Positions 23,601 through 34,602 of a stretch of DNA of 64,000 nt are shown here, in pieces. This stretch comes from Blepharisma stoltei (lineage: Eukaryota; Ciliophora; Heterotrichea; Heterotrichida; Blepharismidae): NCBI GenBank assembly GCA_914767885.1, contig CAJZBQ010000044.1:682001-746000 (forward strand), given 5' to 3'. The notes below the pieces were generated by a model. That model did no database searches. It was not told the DNA's origin and worked only from the letters and a program-made list of their open reading frames with translations. Position 1 is the first letter of the stretch. Each line of letters opens with the position of its first letter. The translations under genes and the position numbers were made by a program.

Positions 23601-25886
23601 TTATTCTCTTCGAAAATGTTGAATTGGCACTTTGGCAGATATTTTTCTTCTATAAAACACTTTACTCCCCCATTCTTGATGGACGATTCCATTTACATTT
23701 TCGAAAATTAGAAAAATTATCCCCAATCCTTGATCGAATATTTTCATATAGCCTAATATGAAACACGCCTCAAATTTAACAATCTAACTTTGACAATAAT
23801 AAATCTTAAAGTTTATACAGTATATTCTCCTCACTATTTAAATTATTGCATCAATATCTCTTGCAACCCATAAATATTTATATTATGGGAAAATTTCAAT
23901 AAAAAATACTTCTTTTTCAAAATTATATTACGCCTAGCCTCGATGGAACGATGCCGATCTATTCAATCAAGTACAGGGGAGTTGGGAGGTGAAGGCTCAT
24001 AAGACTGCTTAGAAGTAGATGCACTTCTTATGTAAGGAGAAAAATCAAAATATTTAGGAGTTACAAATGAGCCATTATTCGTTACTTGAGGGTCAACTGA
24101 TTTAAATTGATTTTGAGGCAGCCTTAAAGGCTGATAATGCATTGCGAGTTCTTCTTTTCTGTATTTTTCTCGATTTAATTTATCCTTAAGCATATCATTT
24201 AAGTGGCTTACAAGATATGCTTTTTCTCTGTTAATGTTTGTTCAAGACACACCATTATCTTCAAAATTAGTGATTTGGCCATTTCTATCAATGCTTTCTA
24301 CTGAATGCTTTTCTACTGGTAGGTTTGGATTTCAGTCGACTTGTGGGATATTTGACTCCTCTTTTTCTTGGCTTGAGATATTAACGTTTCTCGATAAGTT
24401 TGATTTTGCAGAATCTCTTGGCCTTGGTATAATTTTTGCTAGCGGCTTTTTTACATTTATAGCTGGATTCTGCTTAGCTGGATCTTCTTTTTTGGTTCTA
24501 TCAATATTTGCACCAGTCCAATCTGCTCAAATATCTCCAGCCACTTTTAAGTATTTTTCATATTTTTCTTTATTGTCTGAGGAATACGCCTTTTTAAAGC
24601 CTCCTAAATGGTTGTTTTCTCATTTATTTCTTTTTTCCTGTGCAAGTCTTGCAATTTCAGCTCTTTCTTCTTTAGTCTCTTTAAAGTTTTTGCCTGAAAT
24701 TGCCCGTTTTTGGATCTCAATCTTTTTATTTAAAAAATAATTTTTCCGATCCCTAGCTCTTACACAGACCATGATCATAGTTTCTTTTAAGACTCTTTTT
24801 TTTATTTTCCAATCCAAAGGAGAATCAGTTGCAAAGGAAGGGGCATGGTTTACTTCCAGAAGCCAAGGTTTTAAATTGCTATCAATTATGATATCAAATC
24901 CTAGAAGTTCAAAGCACATATTGTTTCCGGCGTCTTCTGGCTGGCATGATTTGTAGACATGAGCTAGGGACGGCTGAATTGCACATAGTGTTTTTACAAT
25001 AATTTCTTCAATTTGATTTTGCAAAGTATCAACATCATAATTCATGCTCCTTAATAACTCATAAGTAGACTTAAGGCTTCGTTTGTGTCCTGATCCATCA
25101 TCTTCTGGGTCATCATTATATATTCCATTTCTTCTAAATATTATTCTATATAACATATTTTATTAAAAAATAAGAAAAATGCTTTAAGCATACAAAATTT
25201 GGATTATTTTTATTGATCGCATAATTTGTCAGATGCATGCACATTTCTTTGTAGTTCTGAAAATTCGGAGGAGAGTATTCCTCCGTTGCCAGTCTTGTTA
25301 GACCATCTTCATGAATATAAATCCTCAAGGGATTACACCCAGTTACTAATACATAAATCCTTAAATCAAACTTCAGCCCTTCAATCAAAAAAGGATCCAT
25401 AAGATATTCTTGTGCTACATATCGTTCAGTTGAGTTTACATCTTCAGGCCTTCTCGCTAAAAAAATTCCTCTGCCTTGACTAGAAGCTTCTGGCTTTATA
25501 ATAAAAATTTTTTTCTTGTTGAACTGCGATTTAAAGTCAGGATAATCTCCTGGGAGTACTCATGTTTTGGGGTAAAATGAATAGTCGTCTGGCAGAAGTT
25601 TTTGCATTCTATTTAAATTTCATGCTAAATAGTTCTTTTTGTGAATTGCGTGCATGCCAGGAAAGTGGTTGATTCTTTGATATGATTTCATTTTGCTGAG
25701 CTTTTCTGGGGTGATTCCTAAGTCACATCATGTGATATCCCATTCTTCATCATTTTCTTCAAAACTTAGTTTCCAGCCCATAGATTTTGAAGCAACATGT
25801 TTGACTACGTCATATTCAGTTTCTGCTACATTGCAAATGATAATTGGTTTTTTACGGGGTTGTGTAGGAATTGGGTTGCTTTCCAT
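23601..25886 (-). CDS. Tubulin tyrosine ligase-like (TTLL6/7-type) polyglutamylase with two IESs
   Basis: About 657 aa after removing a 40-bp insert (25151-25190) and a 272-bp insert (23663-23934). The TTL domain has KPEASSQGRGIFL, DLRIYVLVTGCNPLRIY, LTNYAINKNNPNF, and FELLGFDIIID with LLEVNHAPSF, the ATP-grasp core of TTLL glutamylases that modify tubulin tails. Many Trp codons are TGA. Excising the 272-bp insert replaces an artefactual tail with RSIEAKVFYRRKISAKV ending TAA at 23601. The C-terminal third (residues 450-650) is basic and disordered. It is convergent with ALIX. Confidence 0.9.
23663..23934. mobile_element. IES in the 3' part of the TTLL gene
   Basis: TA at 23663-64 and 23935-36 (or 23929-30). 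272 (or 266) bp removable, both restoring frame and joining SIEA to KVFYRRK. Left end TACTCCCCCATTCTTGATGG. The motif CCAATCCTTGATCGA recurs inside at about 23722. Boundaries are ambiguous by 6 bp. Confidence 0.68.
25151..25190. other. Very short (about 40 bp) IES in TTLL
   Basis: Between LTNYAINKNNPNF and FRRNGIYNDDPEDD the frame is broken by an AT-rich insert with stops. Excision between TAs (25191-92 and 25151-52, or neighbouring TAs) restores frame. It has GT at one edge but no 15/16-nt intron fits, so it is either a short IES or an unusual intron. Confidence 0.6.
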
Positions 25887-25997
25887 GATATTAATTAAGA
25901 TTTAACGCTCTTATATGGAAACATTTAAATACCTTAATAACTGATGAAGGGTTTGTCCTTATAAATAACATTAAATAAAAGATATTACGATGCTCTA

Positions 25998-26837
25998 TTA
26001 ACTATTAAAGGTAACTTCATCATCTAAGAACTCAATTCCTTTTTCTGCGTCGCGCTGTCTATGAATGTTCATTAAATCTTCAGCTTGGATAATATTAGTC
26101 CATCCTCCTGCATGGACATGATAAATTCTTACAACGCCACCACTCATCGCGTCCCTATGTCCAGCATGGTAAATAGCTCTTCTTCCCAATTCGACTGCTT
26201 CATCTAATGTCATATCCCATCTGTAATGTGAGTCAAGCACTCCATATGCAAAAATAGACCCTGATCCAACTGAAAACCTGTTTCCTTTTAAGCACATTCC
26301 GTCATTGTCTACAAAATAAAGTCCAGGGCCTTTATGGTCCCACCCTGCAATCATTGTGCCTACACTCAGTCCATATCCTCTATATTGTCCAAGCATTTGA
26401 GATAAAATTTGTGCAGCTCCGCCTACATTAGGCCTTTCGCCGTTCTTTAGCTCATAAAGCTTACAAACTCTTGCAAGATTATTTTCCCAATAATAGCAAT
26501 CAGCAGCACCTCCTGCCATAGTTCCAAGGAGATAATCGTTGATTTCAATGACTTTTTTGACCTTTTGAGAGCCGATGAAGCTCCCCATTGTAGCACGAGC
26601 GTCGACTGCTATTAAAATTCCTCCTTGGAACACAAATGCTAATGTTGTTGTTCCTTTTGCGAATTTAAAGAGCTTCTTAGCCTCTTCTGAGTCTTTGCCA
26701 GAGAATTCGCGGATTGGTGGGACTTCTTGAGTTAGAAGAGTGTTGAATTCTTCCATTGGGTCTTGTTTTGGCTTAAAGTAGCTAGGTAAGCCAAACTCAG
26801 GGTCATCCAGGAAAGAAAAGTCTATATCAGCTGCCAT
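25998..26837 (-). CDS. 20S proteasome subunit beta type-5
   Basis: 279 aa. The propeptide of 62 residues ends in KFAKG, followed by the catalytic threonine in TTTLAF (Thr63). DARATMGSFIGSQKVKK, MAGGAADCYYWE and GGWTNIIQ are beta-5 signatures (chymotrypsin-like activity). The first true ATG gives MAADIDFSF; an upstream TTG reading was rejected. It ends TAG and lies 111 bp from the start of the TTLL gene on the same strand. No IES or intron in the coding part. Confidence 0.96.
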   Translation of the reverse strand: MAADIDFSFLDDPEFGLPSYFKPKQDPMEEFNTLLTQEVPPIREFSGKDSEEAKKLFKFAKGTTTLAFVFQGGILIAVDARATMGSFIGSQKVKKVIEINDYLLGTMAGGAADCYYWENNLARVCKLYELKNGERPNVGGAAQILSQMLGQYRGYGLSVGTMIAGWDHKGPGLYFVDNDGMCLKGNRFSVGSGSIFAYGVLDSHYRWDMTLDEAVELGRRAIYHAGHRDAMSGGVVRIYHVHAGGWTNIIQAEDLMNIHRQRDAEKGIEFLDDEVTFNS

Positions 26838-27571
26838 TTTATATAATTCATCAAGAAATGCCAACTGAAAAGCTCCAATAGTCAATTAATTAAATAAGTT
26901 TAGTTAATTGTGAAACCCATCTCTATCATTTTAGAGTTTCATATTTTCACTTTTCCCTCCCCATTAATTAGCAAAACTTTTGCTTATTCATGAGAGTGCT
27001 ATCCCCCCCTCCGTGAGTGAACAAAACCATTAGAAAAATCCCTATTTTTTTGCCCAAAACCGTGAGCGAACAAAATTTTTTTAATGGAAACATGTTTTAT
27101 GGAAAAAATTTTTGTTATATAAGTGATAATTAGTATAATGAAATCTCGAGCTAATTCTGTTTAAATTTTAAACAAATTGCGTTTTAAAACATAAATTTTT
27201 TACAAATTAAATTAATATTTGCTTTCCAATTTTATAGAAGTGAGTTTTTTTTAAAAGATGAAAAAAAAATAATAAAAACAAAATTCCTATATAAATTTTT
27301 TAAAAAAAAAAAAATTAACCCCCCTCCGTTAGTGAACAAAAAAATTTTGTTCACTCACGGAGGGGGGAGTTAGCACAAAATTTTCATATAGTAAATTTTA
27401 TTTGATAATCGAAATTTGTTTACTACTGGAGGTTTAATGCCCAAAAAATATGCATTTTTGACATTTTCTGAAAAACCCTCAAATAGCAATCTACTCAAAT
27501 AAAATTTTCTATTTAACAGTTTTGCGCTAAAATCCTCACGAATAGCCAAGAATTTTCTTATTACTGGGGAG
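26838..27571. other. Intergenic region occupied by a MITE-like element
   Basis: No gene. It lies upstream of the proteasome gene and downstream of the MGACCS gene, and about half is the TA-bounded element at 27000-27370. Confidence 0.6.
27000..27370. mobile_element. Family-1 MITE-like element (intergenic)
   Basis: TA 27000-01 and 27371-72. Left TATCCCCCCCTCCGTGAGTG, right end a hairpin of the CTCCGT(T/G)AGTGAACAAA motif then GGGGGGAGTTA. The core GATAATTAGTATAATGAAA is at about 27126. 371 bp. Outside any gene, so excision cannot be tested by frame. Confidence 0.82.
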
Positions 27572-27838
27572 CTAGATTTTTGTTTTAGTAGGTTCTGTCG
27601 CGAGAGTTGCTGAAGAAATTTCGCTTATATCGATTTCATCAACTTCTTCTATTGATGGGCCTGGAGTCAACTGGCTTAATTTGTACGGGACAACCGGCCC
27701 TTCATAATGGGAGATTCTTAAACTGTCTTTAGGACTGTTCACAAAATTTGTTTCATCACATATAAGTAGAAGAGATGGAGCTGGCTATATAATAAATACT
27801 GGAGGGTCCCTTTGAGTATTACTGCAGCATGCTCCCAT
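27572..27838 (-). CDS. Small myristoylated/palmitoylated-type protein (MGACCS)
   Basis: 83 aa after removal of a 15-nt intron (27785-27799). It starts MGACCSNTQRDPP: Gly2, Cys4, Cys5 and Ser6 fit dual N-myristoylation and palmitoylation. The rest has no recognisable domain; it contains SLRISHYEGPVVPYKLSQL and a Thr/Lys tail. Probably a small membrane-peripheral protein. Too short and split for ordinary ORF detection. Confidence 0.72.
27785..27799 (-). other. 15-nt spliceosomal intron
   Basis: GTATTTATTATATAG in the MGACCS gene, removal giving DPP-PAPSLLL in frame. Confidence 0.85.
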
Positions 27839-27914
27839 GTTGAAAGAATTATTATAATTTTTGAAAATTTCCTATTTTTCTCGTAATAATATTGGTAAAT
27901 AAAATTATATATTG

Positions 27915-28892
27915 TTATTGAGCTTCTGGGTGGACTTTGAGCTCTATGTATCTATACTCGTTTCTTTTTTTCATCCTTAATTCTTGAAGTTTGCTTATTG
28001 CTTCTAAATAGTGCCTAACCCCAAGCAGCACATAGAATGAGGTATCGTAAATCCTTAAAAAAGGGTTATAGCTTTTTTCTTCTTTAAGTGTGCTTGGAAT
28101 TGCGACCATGTATCTTGCCCTTCTTTTAACGACTCAGGAAATCTTGTTATCAAGCAGCCTGTTATTCGGCTGTAAATATTTAGCGAATTTTAAAGTAGTG
28201 TCTGCATATTCATGCCCAGGGAACATATAAGTATCGTCAGGAAGCCCCAAAATCTTGCTGATACTGCTACATGCCATCCTGTAGTCTCCTTCAAAAAAAG
28301 CACCCATCCCTCCCACAAATAAAGTATCCCCTGTAAAAAGTATTGAAGAAGTCCTCTCTGGCTCAATAAAAAAGCATGAAGAGCCTTTAGTATGGACCGG
28401 GGTATAAATTAATTTAATTTGCGTCGAGCCTAAAGCTATCATTTCTCCATCAGCCAGAGGGTTTGTGATTTCAAAGGCTGTTTCTTCTTTTGAAGCGCAG
28501 GATTTTAAATTGGGGTAATAATCTTTGAGCTTTTTGAGCCCAGCAGAATGATCTCAATGCTTGTGTGTCAAAAGTGCCAGAGAAATAGGGGTTTTGAAAA
28601 AGTTCTCTGCAATAGAAATAAGATAATCAGGATCTCCAGGGTCCACGACTGCAAGCTGTCCGGTTGCAGCGTCTTGTATAAAATAAGAAAAATTAGTGCG
28701 GCCGAGGGGGACGATTTTGATTTTTACAGAATAAAAATCAATGATTTCTTTGTCTACTCGCGAGTGGTCAAGTCCAAGGCCGCTGCGCAATCTTCTTTCA
28801 TGTCTATTCCTTATCATGCAGTTGTGGAACCATCTTCCAAGCTTGCTGTTATAAACTCCGTAGAGACACATGAATATGCACCTAATTGACAT
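27915..28892 (-). CDS. Glyoxalase II-like metallo-beta-lactamase-fold hydrolase
   Basis: 325 aa. The metal-binding motif reads LLTHKHWDHSAG (HxHxDH, Trp encoded by TGA). GDTLFVGGMG and MFPGHEYADTTLKFAKYLQP match hydroxyacylglutathione hydrolase, which cleaves S-D-lactoylglutathione. An N-terminal extension of about 60 residues (MSIRCIFMCLYGVYN) may be a targeting or membrane segment. Two TGA codons are read as Trp. Other members of the fold (PNKD, ETHE1) are alternatives, but the C-terminal KFAKYLQP block favours glyoxalase II. Confidence 0.88.
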
Positions 28893-29167
28893 TTTGAAAA
28901 CTGTTTAATTGCTTAAAAAATCACAATTTCTGAAATAAAATCAGCTATTAATATATACAAATATTAAATTCTTATCAGTTTCTTCTAAAAAATATATAAA
29001 TTTTTATTTTATTATATGCATAAAATTTGCTTCCTCTAGCAAGGCTAATTCAAGCCAAAACTCCTTGCCTGTGCATGTCAAATAAATTAAAATAATTTTA
29101 GTCCAAAAATAGTTTTTTAAAATCATTATTTTATTGCTGTATAATTAATGAGTCCACTAATAATTTA

Positions 29168-31712
29168 ATGGAAGACCGATCATATTCTTGGCTTTTAAAT
29201 CTACTTTCGTCAAAAGTAAATTCATTAAATCTGCTCGACACTTATACTATTTGTGACCAAAAACCCTCATTCTTTTACACAAAAATAAAAGGGAAAACCC
29301 TTTCAAAGACCCAGCAAAGTTCAAATTTGCGTGATCTTCTGCTTGAAATTTATAAAAATTATACATGGAAGCAAAAGATCAAGGATTCAGGGTCTCTAAT
29401 TTGCTATTTTATCCACCAAAAAGAAAGAAGAAGAATTTTTGAGTCAGATCTTAGAGAGATTTTATCAGTACCTTGGATTTCTAATTTAACTTATATCCAA
29501 ATGGCGAGGCCGAATGCAGAAATGTATGAAGTCATTTATAATTTGAGGATGATTTATACTTCCAAAGGATATGTCACTAAATTTTCGAGAGTTATTGACA
29601 ATATTGATGTGGCTGCTATAGTCAATGCCAGCTTAAGCACAGCATAGGTCTTGAGATATACATACCAACTTGAGAAATAGCCAACGATGGCCCTCATTTC
29701 CTTAGAAATTTGTATTTAACGAACTAGTCTATGCTCATACTGAGCTAAAAATCAGCATGGGCTATACCAATTGTTATCAAGTTTATGACCAAATTTGTGA
29801 TTCAGCTTTAACGTTAATGATTCTAATAGAAGAAATGGAAACCAAGCGTGTGATGATCCTTGATGTAGACTTTATTGAAGACATGGAAAAGAATATATGA
29901 GTTTGTTTTACCAGAGAAATAAAAATTGCAGTGCCAGAGCTGTGTCTAGAAGTGAAAATAGAGGAGCCTGCTTGGTCAAGCACAGGTAGCAACCCTACAC
30001 CCCCACCCCCCCTTTTTTAATGGTACCCCCACCCCCACCTCCCCCCTAAAAAATGGCACCCCCCACCCCCCCTTTCACAGATGGAACCCCCACCCCCATC
30101 CCCCTTAATATAGCATAAAATATATGAAAAATGCCAATTTAGAGCAGACGTAATAAATAAATTATTATTTAAATATTCAAAATTACTGATTTATACAATA
30201 TCCACATAGCGTAGCACAATCGATTAAGGAGTAGATGGAATGGGGTGAGAATTTCGTATAACTAGTAAGCTCACCAAATCTGAAAAAATTTGTTAGCAAG
30301 TTAATAATGATCTTTGGTATTAATTAGCAATATATCCTGCATATATTTATGAACTTTGTGGAGCAATGGCTAAAAGTCGAATTAGAGATCCAAAAGTAAA
30401 ACTGACAATAGCAAATGCTATTTTTATTGCCACTATGAATCCTGTTACCAATTCAGTCCTGCAATCTTTGTACAACGGTAATTAGATTAGCTTTAATTTA
30501 TGAATCCATAAATTTAATGCAAGTTATTCTATTGTGCTTGGCTAATCTAATAATTAATGCCATTATCTATATCTTTGGCATTATATTTATAGATATAAAA
30601 ACAAATTTAATATATTTTCTAATTAATTGCTAATTAATTTAAATTTATTAATTAATCATAAATATAAAGTAATTTGTGGACTTAATTAAAAATATAGTGT
30701 TTTAATTGGGTTATGTTTAATTTATTCTGCTTATTTCCTATCAAATACTTCTATAGGATAAACCCGAGAGGAGGGGGTGGGGGTGCCATCTGTGAAAGGG
30801 GGGGTGGGGGTACCATTTTTAGGGGGGGATTCCCTTATTGGAGGGGTGGGGTGTCTGGTTGCGACCTATGATTGACCACCTGCTGATCTTAATGATATCC
30901 CAGTGATGAACTATGCTGAAGAAAAGCTCAGCAAGCTCGTTAATGGAGAAGTTTGGACGAAAAAGCAAACCAAAGTATCAAAAAAAATGAAGGAAACGAA
31001 ATATGTAGTACAAAGAGGGCACATTAGAAATAAAGATAGTATTTTGAGCAGTCCTATTAAAATTTTGAGGCCAAGTGAACTGAAACTTATTGCAAGTAAC
31101 AGTGAAAAAGAATTACTAACTGGAAATGCAAAAGAATTTTCCGATAAATTTAATTCAGCTAGTCCTGTTTATCGAGACACTCTGAACTTTGAGTCTGTTT
31201 TTGAAGGAAAGAAAAAAGAGATATTATATAAAGAAATCAAAAAATGGCCTGAAATGAGATCTATGCTTCGGAAAGCAGGATATACAAATATTTTGCAAGA
31301 CATAAATAGATGCTCTCTGAAGTATGCATTAGGGAAAAGCAATACCCCAAGAGACATAAATGACGATAAAAATGAAATAAAACAGAAAAAGAAGCGCCAT
31401 CGTCCAAAAACAAGCAGACTAAAAATTCATTTACCTTTTAATGGATCTAAAACTACAAGAAATCCTGAAATCAGAAGTCCAGCCACTGAGCTGCAAGATA
31501 GCTGGAGAAAAACTTTTCATATGAAATCAGCACTTAATATCAAATCAAAAATAAATAAGAAAAAGTTCAAATTTATCAGTAACCCTGGGAGTGCCAATTT
31601 TACCCCAAGAAATATATCTGCGATTGAAGTAGAACTAAAATCTTGTTCATATCTTGCCAATAATGTATATACAAGTCCAATACAATTTAAAGTAAATGAC
31701 AATAGTAATTAG
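29168..31712 (+). CDS. Unrecognised basic protein split by two IESs
   Basis: 508 aa after removing 106 bp (29619-29724) and 912 bp (29967-30878, between CCTGCT repeats); both lengths fit the frame shifts. Junctions read DVAAI-VYAHTELK and KIEEPA-DLNDIPVMNYAEEK. The N-terminal 250 residues look globular (SGSLICYFIHQKERRRIFESDL), the C-terminal 250 residues are very basic (EIKQKKKRHRPKTSRLKIHL) and partly disordered. One TGA encodes Trp. No family recognised; the C-terminal helix EIKKWPEMRSMLRKAGYTNI is distinctive. Confidence 0.68.
29619..29724. other. 106-bp IES in the unrecognised gene
   Basis: Bounded by TAGTC direct repeats (29619-23 and 29725-29). Excision joins GCTATAGTC to TATGCTCAT in frame and bypasses stop codons. 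Another TA pairing is possible (29713-14), so the exact right edge is uncertain. Confidence 0.6.
29973..30878. mobile_element. 906-bp element with C/G-run inverted repeats and a 6-bp target duplication
   Basis: Ends TGGTCAAGCACAGGT and, on the complement, TGGTCAATCATAGGT; inverted repeats continue about 115 bp, including several copies of an ATGGTACCCCCACCCCC-type unit, with only small differences. It is flanked by CCTGCT at 29967-72 and 30879-84, a 6-bp duplication instead of TA. Excision restores the host frame (912 bp). The interior includes a 53-codon frame at 30324-30485. A third element family, different in termini and target. Confidence 0.85.
30324..30485 (+). pseudogene. Possible remnant ORF inside the 906-bp element
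   Basis: A 53-codon open frame (including TAG stop) with coding-like composition: LAIYPAYIYELCGAMAKSRI, then DPKVKLTIANAIFIATMNPV. It is too short to identify; it could be a transposase fragment or a captured exon. It has no clear start. Confidence 0.35.
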
Positions 31713-31925
31713 CTTTAGAAATAAGTAGAGCCTAAGTATAATTCAAATTTGCAACTTAAATTAGTTTTAGCTGTCAATTATATTATTAAAAGTTTAAATA
31801 TTACAGTTTCAAGCTTTTAATATATATACCTATCTACAGTTATCGAAAACTTTCTGATTGATTAATCATTTTCCTTAATTGTGATCTGAGTGCAATGCGT
31901 AAGAGAAGGCATATCATTCTTAAAA

Positions 31926-32809
31926 CTAAATCTTTATAGGCTTAACAGGATTTCCTGCTAATTTTGGAGTCGATCTAGAAGAAGATTTTTTCCTTGGTTT
32001 AATATTGTAAGAATCATGTAAGACTCTAGCATTTCAATTTGTTGAATATGGAGATCTGTTTCTTCTTGCATTTAACGGACTTAATTTCCTACGACTTCTG
32101 GATTTGCTCAATTCATCATAGAAGACGTAATATCTTGTGTCGTTTTCGTCAGCTTCGATTTCTGTAGGTATAAATCTATAAGATTTTGTATTTGCTCCTT
32201 TCATGGATTGATCTCTTTTCAAAAGAGATTTATTGCTTTTAGATCTCAAAGAAATAGCTCGAGCAGTTTTTAGCCTGGTTGATGGCCTTATCATAGTGTC
32301 TACGATAGAAAATGGGTCATAAAGCTGAATTCCTACATTAGCTATATTTAGACTTGTTTCTGCTAATGCACATGATAAACGGGGTTTCAAATAGCTGTTA
32401 ACTCCCCCTCAGTGAGCAAACCTGGAGTTAATTATATTTAAATTTTATAGTAAAAATTTTTTTCCGAAATTTTAAAAATTCCAATTTATTAAAATTGAGA
32501 AATAAAATTAATTTAATTTGCGAATTTTATTTTTTAAAATGCAAGCTGTTTAAAATTAAATAGAATTAGCTAGAGATTTAATTATAATAATTATGACTTA
32601 TATATAAAAATATTTATTAATAAAACATTTTTGTTCAGTCATGGAGGGTGATTTTTATCCAAAAATTGGGGATTTTCCAATGATTTTGTTCGCTAGCAGA
32701 GGGTTGAAATAAGGATTTTTGCTTGGGATAGAATTCGGGAGCTCGCTAATAAATTTATTCCTGATTCAATCCTTTGAGGTGCACTCCGCTCTAAGGCATT
32801 TTGTATCAT
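31926..32809 (-). CDS. Unrecognised 190-aa protein with a family-1 IES
   Basis: 190 aa after removing 311 bp (32399-32709). It starts MIQNALERSAPQRIES; the junction reads SQAKIL-NSYLKPRLSC. The rest includes RPSTRLKTARAISLRSK and a basic tail ending GNPVKPIKI. One TGA (32034-36) encodes Trp. Basic and probably disordered in the second half; no family recognised. Confidence 0.75.
32399..32709. mobile_element. Family-1 MITE-like IES in a coding region
   Basis: TA 32399-400 and 32710-11. Left end TAACTCCCCCTCAGTGAGCA, right end carrying GTTCGCTAGCAGAGGG. Family-1 core in reverse (GAATTAGCTAGAGATTTAAT). Excision of 311 bp restores the frame of the minus-strand gene. Confidence 0.88.
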
Positions 32810-33138
32810 AATTACTTGTATTAATATGTTAAAAACAGTTAAAGATACATTCTCTATATGAATTTGAAAATTTCTATTTTTGTTAAGCGCAAATGGAATT
32901 TTAATTTTTCTCTTGGTTTTTGGGTGAAAAATGAGATTAATGATAGCAATTTTTACAGAGGATTAAAACATATAGAATAAAATTAATTAAATGATTTCAA
33001 TCAAACACAGCTGTGAGCATAAAGAAAGAGAAAAATGAAGATCAATGTCGAGTAAGATGTATTAATCTTTTATTATTTAGCATCAATTATAATAACGGAG
33101 AAGCAAGCTAAATCTTAATATAATTAATTCAAATATTT

Positions 33139-33828
33139 CTAACTAATCAAATAATCAAATTCCTCTTGCTGCCTTAAACTCTGAGCAGTGATTTTTTCTA
33201 TTTCAGCTTCCAAGCTACTTTCATAACCCGCTGCAGCTGTCTCAAAACTCTCATTAATTTCCTTAATCATCTCTTCTCCTCTCACCATTGTTTCATCACT
33301 TTCACTAACTTTTTGGTTTCAATGGTTTATAAGATTTTCAAAAGGTTTTTTAGTTTTTATCGAGTTCATTTTCGTTTTGATATCATTTTCATGTGTTTCA
33401 GTAAGCTTATTTACCTCATCTAGCTCAAAATCTCGTGAAGAAAGTGGGTTTATCAAAAATTTGTTTGTTCTTTCTACAAGTAATGCTTTTATTTCTCTTA
33501 AAACGCTAGCTCTTGATTGAGCCATCATCTTGTAATCGGAGATCTGTCTCAGTAACTCTTTGGTTACTTCATGCAATTGTTTATTCATTGAGTCTTGAAG
33601 TTTAAGGAGCTTTACGCTTGATTCTGTCCTCTCTATTTTAAGCTTGTGGAGATTTGTGGTTAACTCATGTATAGTTTTGCTGTGGGCCATTGAATCCTCA
33701 AGGATTCTGCGTCTTAAACTTTCGATGTTGGTAAGGAGATCATCCACTATAAATTCGATCTTCCCAGATACATTTTTGAGGCTTGTGACTCTTTCTTTGC
33801 GTGCACTTTGAGACTCGCTTAAATCCAT
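33139..33828 (-). CDS. Coiled-coil protein of unknown function
   Basis: 229 aa. Nearly all helical: hydrophobic heptads run through residues 10-220 (for example LEDSMAHSKTIHELTTNL). One TGA (33319-21) encodes Trp. It begins MDLSESQSARKERVTSLKNV. No enzymatic motif; a structural or axonemal role is possible but not shown. Confidence 0.75.
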
Positions 33829-34602
33829 AATTTGAAATGAAAGTAAATTAATATAGGATTTGCAGGCAAATGAAAATCATTTATTGGCAATCTTTAGTTT
33901 TAGGATAAAATTTTAAGCAAGAAATATTGAAAAATAATTGTAGGCTTGCAGTGACTCTTCTTATAAAGAATTTTTATTTATGAAAATTTGATAAAACTGC
34001 CAGATTCAATCTTAAGCATCTATTTAATTGGTGAAGAGAAAAAAATTGGTTTGAAAATATTTTTCAAGGCATCGATAAATAATATGATGGTGGCGATTAA
34101 ATATATCCTCCACGATGGTGCACTAACTTGGTCGCAAAAGTTACTTTATAGCCTAAATCAAGTCCAGGCCCTTTTGCTCTAACTCTTAGCGCAGGCTAAA
34201 TGGGATGGATTACTTTGGGGGCAATCTGGTGGCAACTCCTTGCTCAGATATTAGTTATCCAGATAGTTTTTGGCCAGGGTTCCTAAGATCCCCTCCCCTT
34301 AGGTGGCCGAGAGGAGGCATCAGGCTACCTTTACCTCCCATAGACACGATGAAATTTTGATGGAGGAGTCTCTCAACTGTCTGTCGAGACTCTTGGGTTG
34401 TGATGCAAGCCCTATCCCTTAGTAGATCGCTGTTCCAAATAGCAGCTGAATTTCTGCCCGGCAAGCAGGTGGCTATTGCTGAAACTGTACGGAGGCAAAA
34501 ATAATTATGGAGAAGATTTTAAGCACTTTAATTTAATTTTCAAGGTATCTTAAAAGCAAATATTATTTAAATAATATCTATAATACCTATAGAAATTTTA
34601 AT
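33829..34602. other. Intergenic region with GC-rich repeat C
   Basis: No gene. It holds GC-rich repeat C (34085-34500) in an AT-rich setting between divergent genes. Confidence 0.6.
34085..34500 (-). repeat. GC-rich dispersed repeat, copy C
   Basis: Reverse-oriented homologue of 19330-19812: the complement has GATAGGGCTTGCA, GGGAGGTAAAGGTAGCCTGA, GCCAAAAACTATCTGGATAA, AAGAGTTAGAGC and TTTAGGCTATAAA in the same order. The end (CGCCACCATCATATTA) resembles CGTCACCACCATATTA of copy A. Confidence 0.82.
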
